A stretch of DNA of 64,000 nt from Natranaerofaba carboxydovora (GCF_022539405.1 NZ_CP054394.1:2240501-2304500), one strand, 5' to 3'. Counted from the first letter of the stretch, positions 49,722-59,262 are shown. Numbers and translations: made by a program. The notes: generated by a model not told the origin, from the letters alone.

Positions 49722-51236
49722 ATGATGATCGAGTTTATGTTTTATAATCCACCAGTAATTGTGTTAGTTATATTAATATTTGCACTTTTAATGCCTCTTT
49801 TGGGTAGATACTTGGGACATTTGGCCGGTTATATAGCCGCCCTTGTTGCCGGTTTTTCCTTTATTGTTTCATTAATTTTTGCTTTTATGATCTCCGAAGG
49901 GGAAAAAGTAAAATACGTTGTTTTGGACTATTATTCTAGTATTGGTATCGAAGTTGTTTTGGATTCTTTAACCATTTATATGATGGCTGTGATGAGTGGT
50001 ATTTCCCTTGCCATCTTACTCTATAGTGTGCCTTCTATCAAAAAAGAGGTCCGTGAAAAAGCTATCGGTTGGTATTATACTTTGTACCTTCTGCTGTTGT
50101 CTGCAATGTTTGGAATTATAATGACTAATGATCTTTTTAACCTTTATGTTTTTGTTGAAGTTGTAGGGATTAGCGCCTGTGCTCTTGTTATCATAAAAAA
50201 CGACCGCGCCTCAACAGAGGCAACTTTAAAGTATCTTCTATTAACTGCAATTGGTTCTGGATTTTTGCTTTTTGGCATAGGCCTTACTTATGCCATTACA
50301 GGTCATCTAAACTTAGATCACGTTCATTATTCATTGGCTATTTTTAGCTATGATTTTCCATTTCTGATGTGGACAATAATAACATTCTACTTCATAGGTT
50401 TTGGTATTAAGGCGGCTTTGATGCCATTTCATGTATGGCTTCCTGATGCTCACTCAAAAGCACCTACAGCGTCAAGTGCAGCACTATCAGGTCTTGTGGT
50501 TAAGGCATACATTATTGGTCTTATAAAAGTATATAACGTTTTGATGCAGGCACCATTATTTGACTTCGCCCACATCAAGATAGCCATACTAATACTCGCT
50601 TCTATTGCTATGATAGGGGGATCATTTTTTGCTTATGTACAGCATGATCTTAAAAGACGCCTTGCTTACTCTAGCGTGGCCCAAATAGGTTACATTTTCC
50701 TTGGGATATCCCTTGGAACAGTTTCTGCTCTTACTGCATCTTTTCTTCATATTCTACATCACGGTGTTGTTAAAGCATGTCTGTTTATGACAGCAGGCTC
50801 AATTTATTACCAGACTGAAGAGACAGATGTGAGAAATTTATCAGGGCTTGGGTTTAAAATGCCAATAACTTTCACAGCCTTTACCATTGCTTCGTTATCT
50901 ATGATCGGTCTCCCATTATTTTCTGGTTTTATTACAAAGTGGTATTTGGCTGTAGGTAGTATTGAAGCAGATAACTATATTTTTGTAATTCTAATTGTTA
51001 TCAGTGGACTTCTAAATGCTCTTTACTTTTTCCCGATTGTATGGCAGGGCTTTTTTGATCCACCTGCCAAAGATGCTCCAGATTCTGGCTGGAAAATAGA
51101 TAAAATACCACTACCTATGTTAATAAGTACAGTTGTTTTAGCTATTTTTAGCATATTTATTGGGTTATTCCCTAAATATCCTTTGGCAATTATAACCGAT
51201 GCAGTCAATAATCTTGATGGATTTCTATTTTATTGA
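49722..51236 (+). CDS. mrpD: Mrp-type antiporter subunit D (NuoN/NuoM-like)
   Basis: 504 residues with about 14 helices, a proton/cation-translocating module. Key polar residues are present: the Glu in LYVFVEVVGISACALV (TM5), Lys in FGIKAALMPFHVWLPDAHSKAP (TM7) and HHGVVKACLFMTAGS later. Standard length. Its stop overlaps the upstream alternative start of mrpE. Confidence 0.95.
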   Translation: MMIEFMFYNPPVIVLVILIFALLMPLLGRYLGHLAGYIAALVAGFSFIVSLIFAFMISEGEKVKYVVLDYYSSIGIEVVLDSLTIYMMAVMSGISLAILLYSVPSIKKEVREKAIGWYYTLYLLLLSAMFGIIMTNDLFNLYVFVEVVGISACALVIIKNDRASTEATLKYLLLTAIGSGFLLFGIGLTYAITGHLNLDHVHYSLAIFSYDFPFLMWTIITFYFIGFGIKAALMPFHVWLPDAHSKAPTASSAALSGLVVKAYIIGLIKVYNVLMQAPLFDFAHIKIAILILASIAMIGGSFFAYVQHDLKRRLAYSSVAQIGYIFLGISLGTVSALTASFLHILHHGVVKACLFMTAGSIYYQTEETDVRNLSGLGFKMPITFTAFTIASLSMIGLPLFSGFITKWYLAVGSIEADNYIFVILIVISGLLNALYFFPIVWQGFFDPPAKDAPDSGWKIDKIPLPMLISTVVLAIFSIFIGLFPKYPLAIITDAVNNLDGFLFY

Positions 51237-51256
51237 GCAAGGGGGAGAATTTTTTG

Positions 51257-51769
51257 ATGGAGAACTATAAGATCAAAGACTTTTTTGGTTTTTTAACAAT
51301 TACAATACTTCTTTTAGGCTTTTGGTTTATGCTTGCACCGTATTTTGATTTTTATAATGTTTTTCTTGGTATTTTATTTTCAGCTAGTTTAACCTATATC
51401 TGGAGAAAAAATCTATTTAAATCCAAGAAAAAAACAAAATTTGGTTTCAAACAAATTTTCTTATTTGCTTTTTATATTTTTAGCCTAATACTAAACATTG
51501 TCAAGGCTAATATAAACGTTGCAAAAATAGTTCTAAGTCCAAAAATGCCTATAGAACCTGGCATCGTTGTAGTAAAGTCTATCCTTCAAAATGATTTATC
51601 TAAAGTATTTTACAGTAATTCAATAACCTTAACACCAGGTACCCTTACAGTAGATTCAGATGGAGATAAATTAATCATCCATGCTCTTACAAAAGAAAAT
51701 GCATACGGTGTATCTGATTGGTATATGGAAAATTTAATGAAGAATATTGAAGAAGGTGAGCCAAAATGA
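51257..51769 (+). CDS. mrpE: Mrp-type antiporter subunit E
   Basis: 170 residues. Two or three N-terminal helices (FFGFLTITILLLGFWFMLA, FLFAFYIFSLILNIVKANI) then the conserved cytosolic region VKSILQNDLSKVFYSNSITLTPGTLTV, split here only for citation, and the end DWYMENLMKNIEEGEPK. I prefer ATG 51257 after GGGGGAG to the TTG at 51233. Overlaps mrpF by 4 bases. Confidence 0.92.
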   Translation: MENYKIKDFFGFLTITILLLGFWFMLAPYFDFYNVFLGILFSASLTYIWRKNLFKSKKKTKFGFKQIFLFAFYIFSLILNIVKANINVAKIVLSPKMPIEPGIVVVKSILQNDLSKVFYSNSITLTPGTLTVDSDGDKLIIHALTKENAYGVSDWYMENLMKNIEEGEPK

Positions 51770-52068
51770 TACAGTCACTGTTCGACTTTTCAGGATTAAG
51801 TTTAATAGAGTTCTCATTTAGAGGTGCAACACTTGTCATTATTATTACATCTTTTATGGCACTCTACAGAATACTGATCGGACCCAAACGAAGCGATAGA
51901 ATTTTGGGGGTAAATGTACTTACTAATAATGTAATTGTAATCCTTGTGATCCTGGCATTCTTAACCCAAAATTATACTTTTATTGATGCAGCAACAGTTT
52001 ATGTGCTATGTGCCTTTATAGGTACTTTAAGTGTTCTTAAATTTTTGGTATACGATCGGGGAAGTTGA
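51766..52068 (+). CDS. mrpF: Mrp-type antiporter subunit F
   Basis: 100 residues, three helices. The conserved segment LYRILIGPKRSDRILGVNVLTNN in the first loop and FIDAATVYVLCAFIGTLSVLKFL at the end are typical MrpF. Coupled by ATGA overlap to mrpE; 58 bases before mrpG. Confidence 0.93.
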   Translation: MIQSLFDFSGLSLIEFSFRGATLVIIITSFMALYRILIGPKRSDRILGVNVLTNNVIVILVILAFLTQNYTFIDAATVYVLCAFIGTLSVLKFLVYDRGS

Positions 52069-52126
52069 GATTTGGTCTTTATAAGTCTTTATGAATTTGG
52101 CTTTTATATGAAGGAGGACATTTATT

Positions 52127-52510
52127 ATGAACTTGCTTTTTGAAATTTTTGTTTCACTTTTAATTTGGGCCGGGGCTTTCTTTTTATTCGTAGGTTCACT
52201 GGGGCTTATTCGTCTGCCTGATATCTTTACAAGGATGCATGCAACTTCAAAGTGTGACACTCTTGGGTCTGGTCTTGTACTTTTTGCGGTGATTTTGACC
52301 ATAGGCTACTTTGCCCAGATCACAAAATTAATATTTATCATAGGTTTTATCTGGTCAATAAACCCTGTAATAGCTCACCTAATTGCCAAAATAGAATATA
52401 TGCGTGATACACCCCTAACACCCGGCAGCTTCATAATGAACTGCTATTCGTCTGATAGAAGCTGTGTAGTTGATACGGTTAAAGAAGGAAGTGATAATGT
52501 TGATGCCTGA
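52127..52510 (+). CDS. mrpG: Mrp-type antiporter subunit G
   Basis: 127 residues, three helices. LIWAGAFFLFVGSLGLIRLPDIFTRMHATSKCDTLG contains the family signature LIRLPDxFTRMHA..K..TLG. Longer than some MrpG by a hydrophilic C-terminal tail with two Cys (NCYSSDRSCVVDTV). AAGGAGG precedes the ATG. Overlaps the next gene by 14 bases. Confidence 0.93.
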   Translation: MNLLFEIFVSLLIWAGAFFLFVGSLGLIRLPDIFTRMHATSKCDTLGSGLVLFAVILTIGYFAQITKLIFIIGFIWSINPVIAHLIAKIEYMRDTPLTPGSFIMNCYSSDRSCVVDTVKEGSDNVDA

Positions 52511-52745
52511 TATTTTGGTAGTTGTCCTTTTATCATTCTTAATAGTGGCAAGTATCTCACTAATATTTATAAAAAATTTAATTTCCTGCATCATTTTATT
52601 TGGCGCATACTCACTTGGCATGGCTCTAGTGTGGCAGCAGTTTAATTCTCCTGATATCGCCATCACAGAAGCCGCTGTAGGTATAGCAATGACAGTTCTT
52701 ATGGTTGCAGTTGCAACCAAAGTGGAGGGTGAGACTGATGACTAG
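52497..52745 (+). CDS. MbhD-like small subunit (DUF4040), equivalent to part of the MrpA C-terminus
   Basis: 82 residues with three helices: DILVVVLLSFLIVASISLIF, LISCIILFGAYSLGMALVW, and the conserved FNSPDIAITEAAVGIAMTVLMVA. This is the MbhD domain, fused to the C-terminus of MrpA in classical antiporters and separate in archaeal Mbh-type complexes. ATG 52497 is chosen because GAAGGAAG lies six bases before it; an earlier in-frame start lacks a site. Overlaps its downstream neighbour by 8 bases. Confidence 0.88.
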   Translation: MLMPDILVVVLLSFLIVASISLIFIKNLISCIILFGAYSLGMALVWQQFNSPDIAITEAAVGIAMTVLMVAVATKVEGETDD

Positions 52746-53028
52746 AAGAAAACTTTTTATAATTGCATTAATATTGGTCCTTGGAACTAACCTTTTTATA
52801 TTTACAATGGCAATAGCGGAGCTTCCCACTTATGGAGATCCGGGCAACCCAACCAATAACCATGTTAGACAACACTATGTAGAAAGAACTGTAGAAGGAG
52901 TCGGAGGGGACAATATGGTTGCTAATATTCTCGTTGATTACAGAGCTTATGATACCTTGATAGAAATAATAGTACTTTACTCTGCTATAATTGCTATTTT
53001 AGCTACACTAAAGTTTACCACCAATTAA
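52738..53028 (+). CDS. MbhE-like small subunit, equivalent to the MrpA C-terminal end
   Basis: 96 residues: a first helix FIIALILVLGTNLFIFTMAIAEL in parts, an external loop YGDPGNPTNNHVRQHYVERT, then NMVANILVDYRAYDTLIEIIVL and a second helix. NxVTAILVDYRGxDTLxE is the hallmark of MbhE and of the MrpA C-terminal region. ATG 52738 follows GGAGGGTGAGACTG. Thus the MrpA tail is split into two free-standing genes here. Confidence 0.88.
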   Translation: MTRRKLFIIALILVLGTNLFIFTMAIAELPTYGDPGNPTNNHVRQHYVERTVEGVGGDNMVANILVDYRAYDTLIEIIVLYSAIIAILATLKFTTN

Positions 53029-53057
53029 CCAGAAAGCGAATGAAGGGATGGGAGATA

Positions 53058-54446
53058 ATGAACTTCAAAAAAATCTTACCCAGTTTAATTACGGCTATAA
53101 CAGCTATTTTGGTCCTTATTTTGGTTAATAGTGTTTATACTAGTGAAGAATTTCTTCAGTTCACATTAATCGAGATTACTAAAGATCTATCTATATCTTT
53201 AAAAATTGATCCTTTAGGAGGATTTTTTGCCTCTCTGGCTTCAGTGCTTTGGTTTTTTACTAGTTTGTATGCAACAGGTTATCTTGCCAAGAAAGAAAGA
53301 CAATCTACTTTTTTTACATTCTTTCTTCTTTCTCTGGCAGTAACTTTGGGGATATCTTTTTCAGCTAACCTTTTTACTTTTTATCTATTTTATGAACTTT
53401 TAACTCTTACTACCTATCCCCTTGTTACCTTTGACAAATCAAAAGAAGCTGAAAGAGCAGGTGTCATTTATCTAATATATAGTTTTGCAGGGGCAGGTTT
53501 TGTGCTCTTGGGGATGTTCTTAGTCTATTCAATGACAGGTACCCTTGATTTTCACCACCAGGGAATACTGGCTGCAGGCAGTGGTTCTGATTTCCAATTA
53601 ATCGCAACTTTTTTTATTTTTATTATAGGGTTTGGTGTCAAAGCCGCAATCATACCACTACATTCATGGCTGCCTCTTGCAATGGCAGCACCGACTCCGG
53701 TAAGTGCGCTACTTCACGCTGTAGCAGTTGTTAAGGCAGGTATTTTTGGAATACTTAGGGTCATGTATTCAATTTACAATGTCGATCTGTTGCAGTATTT
53801 GAATGTAGGTATCATTCTTTCGATAATAGCTTCATTTACGATAATAATTGCATCAATTATTGCGATGAAGCAGGATGTTCTAAAAAGACGCCTTGCCTAC
53901 TCAACAATAAGTCAGCTTGGATATATCACCCTCGGTGCTGGGATGGTTAATTTTGCCGGCTTCTCAGGTGGGGTGATTCATATATTTAACCATGCGTTAC
54001 TTAAGATCACCCTGTTTTTTTGTGCAGGGATAATAATAAAAATGACAGGCAAGAAAAAAATCAGTGAACTAAAAGGAGTAGGAAAACAACTCCCATTAAC
54101 CATGACAGCTTTTACTCTTGCAAGTATTGGTATGATAGGAATACTACCACTTAATGGTTTTATATCGAAGTGGTATCTCGTAGAGGGAAGTTTAAATATT
54201 GGTGCACCTGTTTTCTTTGGGGTATTAATGCTTAGCAGTTTCCTAAATGCTTGCTACTTCTTCCCAATTATATCACAAGCTTTTTTCAAAGAAGGGGTAT
54301 TTGAAAAAAGCAAAAACCTTGAAGCTCCAGCTGCAATGCTTGGACCAACGTTAGTTCTAGCTCTTGCCTGCCTGTTTTTTGGCATATACTTAGACTTTAG
54401 TGTGCCACTAGTCCAAACTGTAGCATCTTATTTCATCTCTTCTTAA
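53058..54446 (+). CDS. Second MrpD-like antiporter module (NuoN/NuoM family)
   Basis: 462 residues, about 14 helices. TM5 Glu in FTFYLFYELLTLTTYPLV, TM7 Lys in IIGFGVKAAIIPLHSWLPLAMAAP, and KQDVLKRRLAYSTISQLGYI. The ATG at 53058 after GGGATGGGAGATA is preferred to the ATG at 53040. It is a paralogue of mrpD in the same operon, giving an extra ion-translocating module not present in the seven-gene Mrp. Confidence 0.9.
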   Translation: MNFKKILPSLITAITAILVLILVNSVYTSEEFLQFTLIEITKDLSISLKIDPLGGFFASLASVLWFFTSLYATGYLAKKERQSTFFTFFLLSLAVTLGISFSANLFTFYLFYELLTLTTYPLVTFDKSKEAERAGVIYLIYSFAGAGFVLLGMFLVYSMTGTLDFHHQGILAAGSGSDFQLIATFFIFIIGFGVKAAIIPLHSWLPLAMAAPTPVSALLHAVAVVKAGIFGILRVMYSIYNVDLLQYLNVGIILSIIASFTIIIASIIAMKQDVLKRRLAYSTISQLGYITLGAGMVNFAGFSGGVIHIFNHALLKITLFFCAGIIIKMTGKKKISELKGVGKQLPLTMTAFTLASIGMIGILPLNGFISKWYLVEGSLNIGAPVFFGVLMLSSFLNACYFFPIISQAFFKEGVFEKSKNLEAPAAMLGPTLVLALACLFFGIYLDFSVPLVQTVASYFISS

Positions 54447-54459
54447 GGGGGGAAACATT

Positions 54460-56457
54460 ATGTATGAACCAGATACAATTATTCAAATGCCCTGGCCCTT
54501 TTTGGCAGTAATAATACCATTAATAGGTGGTTTGATCATACTTGTCAAAAGAAACATTTCTATAACAGTTATGAACACTATGTTATTTGTCTTTTCTTTT
54601 TTACCGCTTTTATTTACTATTTTGATGTTTAATACAATTACTAAGACAAAAGTATATTACTTTAGTATGGATATAGTATCTCCTTTCAATCTAACTTTTC
54701 AGGTTGATGGGCTTGGGTTCTTGATAGCTCTTGTTTCAGCTTTTGTCTGGTTTAGTGCAACGGTGTATTCTTTTTCCTATATGGAAAAGTACAAAGATAA
54801 AAGCCGTTTTTACGGCTATCTATTATTAACCCTCAGTGGGACCATAGGAGTAGCCCTGGCAGGAGATTTCTTAACGCTGCTATTATTCTTTGAGATTATG
54901 ACCCTGGCATCTTACGTCCTTGTGGTACACAGTCAGTCCGAAGAAGCTTACGATGCAGGTAATATATATTTATATATGGGTATTTTTGGAGGCTTAAGTG
55001 TATTTGCCGGTTGTGGTCTTTTATACTATCTTTCCGGTTCAGTTGATTTCGTAGAAGCATCCCAGGGGTTAATTGAGGTAGGAGAGCCTGGACTTAGATA
55101 CCTTGTCGTTATACTTTTTAGTATTGGTTTTGGGATAAAAGCCGGTATGATGCCAGTTCATATCTGGCTTCCAAAAGCCCACCCTGTAGCACCTGCCCCT
55201 GCAAGCGCTTTGCTATCAGGTATAATGATCAAAGCAGGTGCTTATGGAATAATCCGTACATTAAGTCTTTTTGCTCCTCCTGGTGGAATTGATATTGAAT
55301 CACTGGGTGTTCTCTCCCCTGACATAATTTGGCAGTATTTTAGCAATATGGGCTATGTATTAATCTGGATTGGTGTAGTAACTATGTTTATGGGGGTTAG
55401 TATTGCTTTGCTCCAGGGAAATGCCAAAAGGATGCTGGCATGTCATAGTATAAGTCAGATGGGTTACATCTTAATGGGAATTGGAGCTGCAGCCTATCTT
55501 GGAAATGAAGGCGGAATGGGCCTTTCAGGCTCAATATATCATATCATCAACCACGCCCTCTTTAAATCGCTATTATTTTTATCAGTAGGCATGGTGTATT
55601 TAAAGACAAAAGAAGTAAATATGTATAACCTTGGAGGTCTTTGGAGGAATTTACCTTTTACAGCTCTGTTTTGTCTAATAGCTGCCCTTGGAATAGCAGG
55701 CTTTCCAGGGCTTAATGGTTATGCAAGTAAAACATTGCTGCACCATGCTATAGAAGATTCAGCTATTTATGGAGCTCATTACACCTCTCTAATGACAGCA
55801 GAAAAAATATTTGTAGTAACAAGTTGTGGCACAGTTGCATCTTTTATCAAGTTAATGCACATGACCTTTTTTGGCAAAAGGCCTGACGATCTAAAAGAAG
55901 TAAAAGGTGAATCACTAGCAGCTAAACTTTCTATGGGTTTTTTAGCCCTTTCTATAATAGCACTAGGAGTCTTCCCCCATGCTTTTATCGGAAAGGTCCT
56001 TGTTCCAACCCTTAGCTATTTTAATATGGAAGCTGATCACCTTGAGTACCTGGCAGACACTAATGTTTTTATTGCACCTGATCTGATTAATATTCTAATA
56101 GCTTTTGCTGGTGGAACAGCTATCTATATAACTGGCAAAAAAACAGGACTATTCAAAAAGAAGCTACCCGAGTGGCTTGGAAGCGAATTTTACTTTGGTA
56201 AGTTTAATAAATTTAGCGACTCGGCCTGGACAGTGGCAATTACAGCTTTAGAAGCAATTTTGAGACCAATCAAAACTTTAGCACAAAAAATATATAGTTT
56301 TGGCTTTAACTCTCTTATGAAATTAGATTACAGACCAGGCGATGCTAATACTTACCAAACAATAAGCTTTGCAAACTTAGATTTTGATCTCTTAATAGTG
56401 ATAATCATGTTATCTGCTGTTTTATCTCTAGCGTTTTATATTCAGTTTTTTATTTAG
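54460..56457 (+). CDS. Large antiporter module, NuoL/MrpA N-terminal-like
   Basis: 665 residues, about 16 helices. It has the antiporter core with TM5 Glu in LTLLLFFEIMTLASYVLVV and TM7 Lys in FGIKAGMMPVHIWLPKAHPVAPAP, then about 150 extra C-terminal residues with further helices ending LLIVIIMLSAVLSLAFYIQFF. It probably takes the place of the MrpA N-terminal module. Last gene of the operon; a miniature family 1 repeat follows. Confidence 0.88.
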   Translation: MYEPDTIIQMPWPFLAVIIPLIGGLIILVKRNISITVMNTMLFVFSFLPLLFTILMFNTITKTKVYYFSMDIVSPFNLTFQVDGLGFLIALVSAFVWFSATVYSFSYMEKYKDKSRFYGYLLLTLSGTIGVALAGDFLTLLLFFEIMTLASYVLVVHSQSEEAYDAGNIYLYMGIFGGLSVFAGCGLLYYLSGSVDFVEASQGLIEVGEPGLRYLVVILFSIGFGIKAGMMPVHIWLPKAHPVAPAPASALLSGIMIKAGAYGIIRTLSLFAPPGGIDIESLGVLSPDIIWQYFSNMGYVLIWIGVVTMFMGVSIALLQGNAKRMLACHSISQMGYILMGIGAAAYLGNEGGMGLSGSIYHIINHALFKSLLFLSVGMVYLKTKEVNMYNLGGLWRNLPFTALFCLIAALGIAGFPGLNGYASKTLLHHAIEDSAIYGAHYTSLMTAEKIFVVTSCGTVASFIKLMHMTFFGKRPDDLKEVKGESLAAKLSMGFLALSIIALGVFPHAFIGKVLVPTLSYFNMEADHLEYLADTNVFIAPDLINILIAFAGGTAIYITGKKTGLFKKKLPEWLGSEFYFGKFNKFSDSAWTVAITALEAILRPIKTLAQKIYSFGFNSLMKLDYRPGDANTYQTISFANLDFDLLIVIIMLSAVLSLAFYIQFFI

Positions 56458-56468
56458 ATTCAAAAAGT

Positions 56469-56568
56469 GATTCTGGGTGCAAAAAGTATATTCACATAAG
56501 TATGGTGTTTTTAATTGATACATCTAAAAACAAAACTCTGTTCATATGACTTTTTGCACCCAGAATCA
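56469..56568 (-). repeat. Miniature family 1 repeat, interior deleted, reverse orientation
   Basis: 100 bp. Ends TGATTCTGGGTGCAAAAAGT and its exact complement, a perfect 20-base inverted repeat. The inside keeps ATTCACATAAG, GTGTTTTTAATTGATACATCT and AAAACTCTGTTCATATGAC, but both tip hairpins are gone. It lies 12 bases after the antiporter operon, before the convergent malic enzyme gene, and may serve as 3' end. The stretch 56569-56634 has no feature. Confidence 0.85.
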
Positions 56569-56634
56569 AAATTCTAATGGTAGCAGGCAGCTGCGCTTAA
56601 GACCACCAACAACGAATCTATAACAAGCCTTATA

Positions 56635-56686
56635 AAAAAAGGATAGGCTCCCCCGATAATATCATCAGGGAAAACCTATCCTTAGA
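56635..56686 (-). terminator. Intrinsic terminator of the malic enzyme gene
   Basis: On the minus strand AAGGATAGG and CCTATCCTT flank an inner CCCTGATGAT ... ATCGGGGG stem, followed by TTTTTT. It lies about 15 bases after the stop codon. Confidence 0.85.
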
Positions 56687-56700
56687 AGAGAATGAGTAAG

Positions 56701-57915
56701 CTACTTTTCAAGATCCTTCCCAATTTCATCTAAGGGCTTTTCTTTTCTTGCAATGCCACTCTCCATAGCAGCCTTGGCTGCTGCCTTGGCAACTGCAGGA
56801 GCTACCCTCTTATCTAGCGCATTTGGGATAACATAATCTTCTTTAAGATCTGATTCATCAACAAGTTCAGCTATTGCATATGCTGCAGCGATTTTCATAT
56901 CTTCATTTATGTCAGTAGACTGTACATCAAGAGCACCCCTCATAATTCCTGGGAATGCAAGTACATTGTTTATCTGATTTGGGAAATCACTTCTACCGGT
57001 ACCTACAATTCTTGCCCCAGCTTCTTTAGCTTCATCAGGGAAAATCTCAGGTACAGGGTTTGCCATTGCAAAAATCATAGCATCGTCATTCATGGACGAA
57101 ACCATATCCTTAGTTACAGAACCTGCAACACTAACACCTAAGAAAGCATCTGCTCCCTTCATTGCATCAGCAAGTGTGCCTTTAACCATATCTTTGTTAG
57201 TCTTTTCTGCTAGCTCTTCTTTAGCCCAGTTCATTCCTTCTTTTCTGCCTTTGTATATAGGTCCTTTTGAATCACAAAGGATCAGGTTTTTCACATTCAT
57301 ATCAAGAAGTATCTTTGCAACAGCTACTCCACCTGCTCCTGCTCCATTAACAACTACATTCAAATCTTCAACTTTTTTGCCAAGTACTTTCACAGCATTT
57401 ATCACTGCTGCTGCTGCAACTATGGCTGTTCCATGCTGATCATCGTGGAATATAGCAAGCTCAGTCTGCTCTTTTAGCTTTCTCTCAACTTCAAAACATA
57501 CAGGAGCCGTTATGTCCTCTAAGTTAATTCCGCCCCAGGTTGATTCAGTTAAAGTTACTGCCTTTACTATTTCGTCCGCATCCTGACTATCAACACAAAT
57601 AGGGAAAGCATCAACATCAGCAAATTCTTTAAATAATACTGCCTTACCTTCCATAACTGGCATAGCAGCTTTGGGCCCTATGTTGCCTAGCCCTAGCACA
57701 GCAGACCCATCGGTTACAACTGCAACAAGATTTCCTCTTGCAGTGTATTCCCATACATCCTCACTGTTCTCGTGAATTTTCTTGCATGGTTCAGCAACTC
57801 CCGGCGTATAAGCAAGGCTCATATCATCAGCTGACTTGAGCGGCACCTTGCTTACCACTTCGATTTTCCCTTTGTTCTTCCTGTGTAACTCCAAAGCTTT
57901 TTCTTTAACATCCAT
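56701..57915 (-). CDS. NAD-dependent malic enzyme (oxaloacetate-decarboxylating)
   Basis: Converts malate to pyruvate and CO2 with reduction of NAD(P). The 404-residue protein is the short bacterial type: [75 protein letters not shown] and the NAD-binding [28 protein letters not shown] site precedes the ATG. Single-gene unit with its own terminator. Confidence 0.94.
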   Translation of the reverse strand: MDVKEKALELHRKNKGKIEVVSKVPLKSADDMSLAYTPGVAEPCKKIHENSEDVWEYTARGNLVAVVTDGSAVLGLGNIGPKAAMPVMEGKAVLFKEFADVDAFPICVDSQDADEIVKAVTLTESTWGGINLEDITAPVCFEVERKLKEQTELAIFHDDQHGTAIVAAAAVINAVKVLGKKVEDLNVVVNGAGAGGVAVAKILLDMNVKNLILCDSKGPIYKGRKEGMNWAKEELAEKTNKDMVKGTLADAMKGADAFLGVSVAGSVTKDMVSSMNDDAMIFAMANPVPEIFPDEAKEAGARIVGTGRSDFPNQINNVLAFPGIMRGALDVQSTDINEDMKIAAAYAIAELVDESDLKEDYVIPNALDKRVAPAVAKAAAKAAMESGIARKEKPLDEIGKDLEK

Positions 57916-58112
57916 AAAAAATCCCTCCCAAATATTTAAAATTTGTAATGATGCCTTTACTCACAATAAAAATTCACCTTAAAAGGCCAATAGCATACTA
58001 AGTACATCAGTTAAGGAAAAGTTTAGATTTAATATAATTTTCTAAAAAGTTAAAATTTTAACTAATTATGCCTGAATAAAACAACTATATTAAGTTTTTT
58101 GTTGCTTTATCC

Positions 58113-58156
58113 TAAAAAAATAGAATACAAATATTCTTTTTATTGTATTCTATTTA
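58113..58156 (-). terminator. Intrinsic terminator of bioY
   Basis: Minus-strand AAATAGAATACAA pairs with TTGTATTCTATTT, followed by a T-run (TTTTTTTAGG). Located about 40 bases after the bioY stop. The remaining 57916-58112 is AT-rich and holds no gene. Confidence 0.8.
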
Positions 58157-58193
58157 GTATATTTCTATTAATTTTTTAAAATCCCTTCCACGA

Positions 58194-58772
58194 TTAAGTG
58201 AAAATAATACCTTTTTCTTTAAGCGTGTTTAGTGATTCTACCAATATAACTGTTCCAAATACTTTGAATACATCTCCAATTAAGTACGGTACCACACCTG
58301 CCATAATAGCTTCATTCAAACCAAGCTCTAATACAAACATCAACCATAACACTCCAAAAAAGTATACTACAAAGATTCCACCTGTAATTATTGACAAAGT
58401 TGAAGATATGATACTGTTACACCTTTCGTTTAGTAATTGATATATCAAACCAATCACATAACTCCCCACAACAAATCCTACCAAATAGCCACCGCTTTCT
58501 CCAAACAAAACAGCAGGACCACTTCTAAAGCCAGCAAAAATAGGAAGGCCAACAACACCTAGGAAAATATAGACCAGCTGACTCATAGCAGCTTTTTTGG
58601 GTCCAAGTAAAACTCCGGCTAGCATAGGGCTTACAGTTTGGGCGGTAACTGGCACGGGACTAAATGGAATAGGAATATAAATGAAAGATAATACCCCCGT
58701 AAGAGCAGCAAAAAGCGCCATTAATACTAAGTCTTTGATAGTATAATTTTTCATCCCTTGTCCTTCCGTCAT
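58194..58772 (-). CDS. bioY: Biotin transporter substrate-binding subunit BioY
   Basis: S-component of an ECF-type biotin importer. The 192-residue protein has about six helices, with IPFSPVPVTAQTVSPMLAGVLLGPKKAAMSQ (in parts) and FAGFRSGPAVLFGESGGYLVGFVVG, both family hallmarks. No A/T components are near, so it works alone or with a shared energising module. ATG 58772 lies seven bases after AGAGGTG. Controlled by the BirA site just upstream. Confidence 0.93.
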   Translation of the reverse strand: MTEGQGMKNYTIKDLVLMALFAALTGVLSFIYIPIPFSPVPVTAQTVSPMLAGVLLGPKKAAMSQLVYIFLGVVGLPIFAGFRSGPAVLFGESGGYLVGFVVGSYVIGLIYQLLNERCNSIISSTLSIITGGIFVVYFFGVLWLMFVLELGLNEAIMAGVVPYLIGDVFKVFGTVILVESLNTLKEKGIIFT

Positions 58773-58818
58773 TATTATATCACCTCTTTAATTATTAAAA
58801 TAATATTTCCTATCAGCC

Positions 58819-58851
58819 TTTGTTAACCTCATATTTTTTCTTGGTTAACGG
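58819..58851 (-). promoter_or_regulatory. BirA operator upstream of bioY
   Basis: TTTGTTAACC, 14 bases, GGTTAACGG is the conserved BirA box of Firmicutes (TTGTTAACC-N14/15-GGTTAACAA) with one or two end deviations. It is 47 bases before the bioY start. The bifunctional biotin ligase/repressor BirA would shut bioY when biotin is plentiful. Confidence 0.88.
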
Positions 58852-58946
58852 TCTTTTCAATATTTCTACAAAATATTTTTTTCCCCTTCCTTTGTTTATG
58901 TTAAAATTAAAAAAAAATAAGAATTTTTTTGGGGGGAGATGATATC

Positions 58947-59222
58947 ATGACAGGAATTATAATTGGTATAATCGTTATTATAGCTGTAGTTTATTTAATT
59001 AATAAAAGAACTAATATATTTAAAGGTCCAGGTGGTGCTTTACCAGGTACCAAGAAAAATTTGAGAGAGCAGTGTAGAGCACTTCTAAAAATGCCTCCTG
59101 ATGAAGCAGATAAAGTTATAGATAGATTAATCGAAAGGCAAAAAGAAAAAAATCCTGGCCAATCAGAAGAATGGTATCTAGACAAAATTCTGTTTGATTT
59201 AGAAAAAGATAAACATAGATAA
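58947..59222 (+). CDS. Small single-helix membrane protein, unknown function
   Basis: 91 residues from ATG 58947, seven bases after GGGGGGAG. One N-terminal helix (GIIIGIIVIIAVVYLIN), then a charged cytosolic domain with NLREQCRALLKMPPDEADKVIDRLIERQ and SEEWYLDKILFDLEKD. No family recognised. A clear terminator follows 11 bases after the stop, so it is expressed as a single gene. Confidence 0.7.
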   Translation: MTGIIIGIIVIIAVVYLINKRTNIFKGPGGALPGTKKNLREQCRALLKMPPDEADKVIDRLIERQKEKNPGQSEEWYLDKILFDLEKDKHR

Positions 59223-59232
59223 ATATATACAT

Positions 59233-59262
59233 AAAAAAGCCCTTATTAACCGGGCTTTTTTT
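59233..59262 (+). terminator. Intrinsic terminator after the small membrane protein gene
   Basis: AAAAAAGCCC-TTATTAACC-GGGCTTTTTTT: short GC stem with A/T extension, about 10 bases after the stop codon; usable on both strands. Confidence 0.85.
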
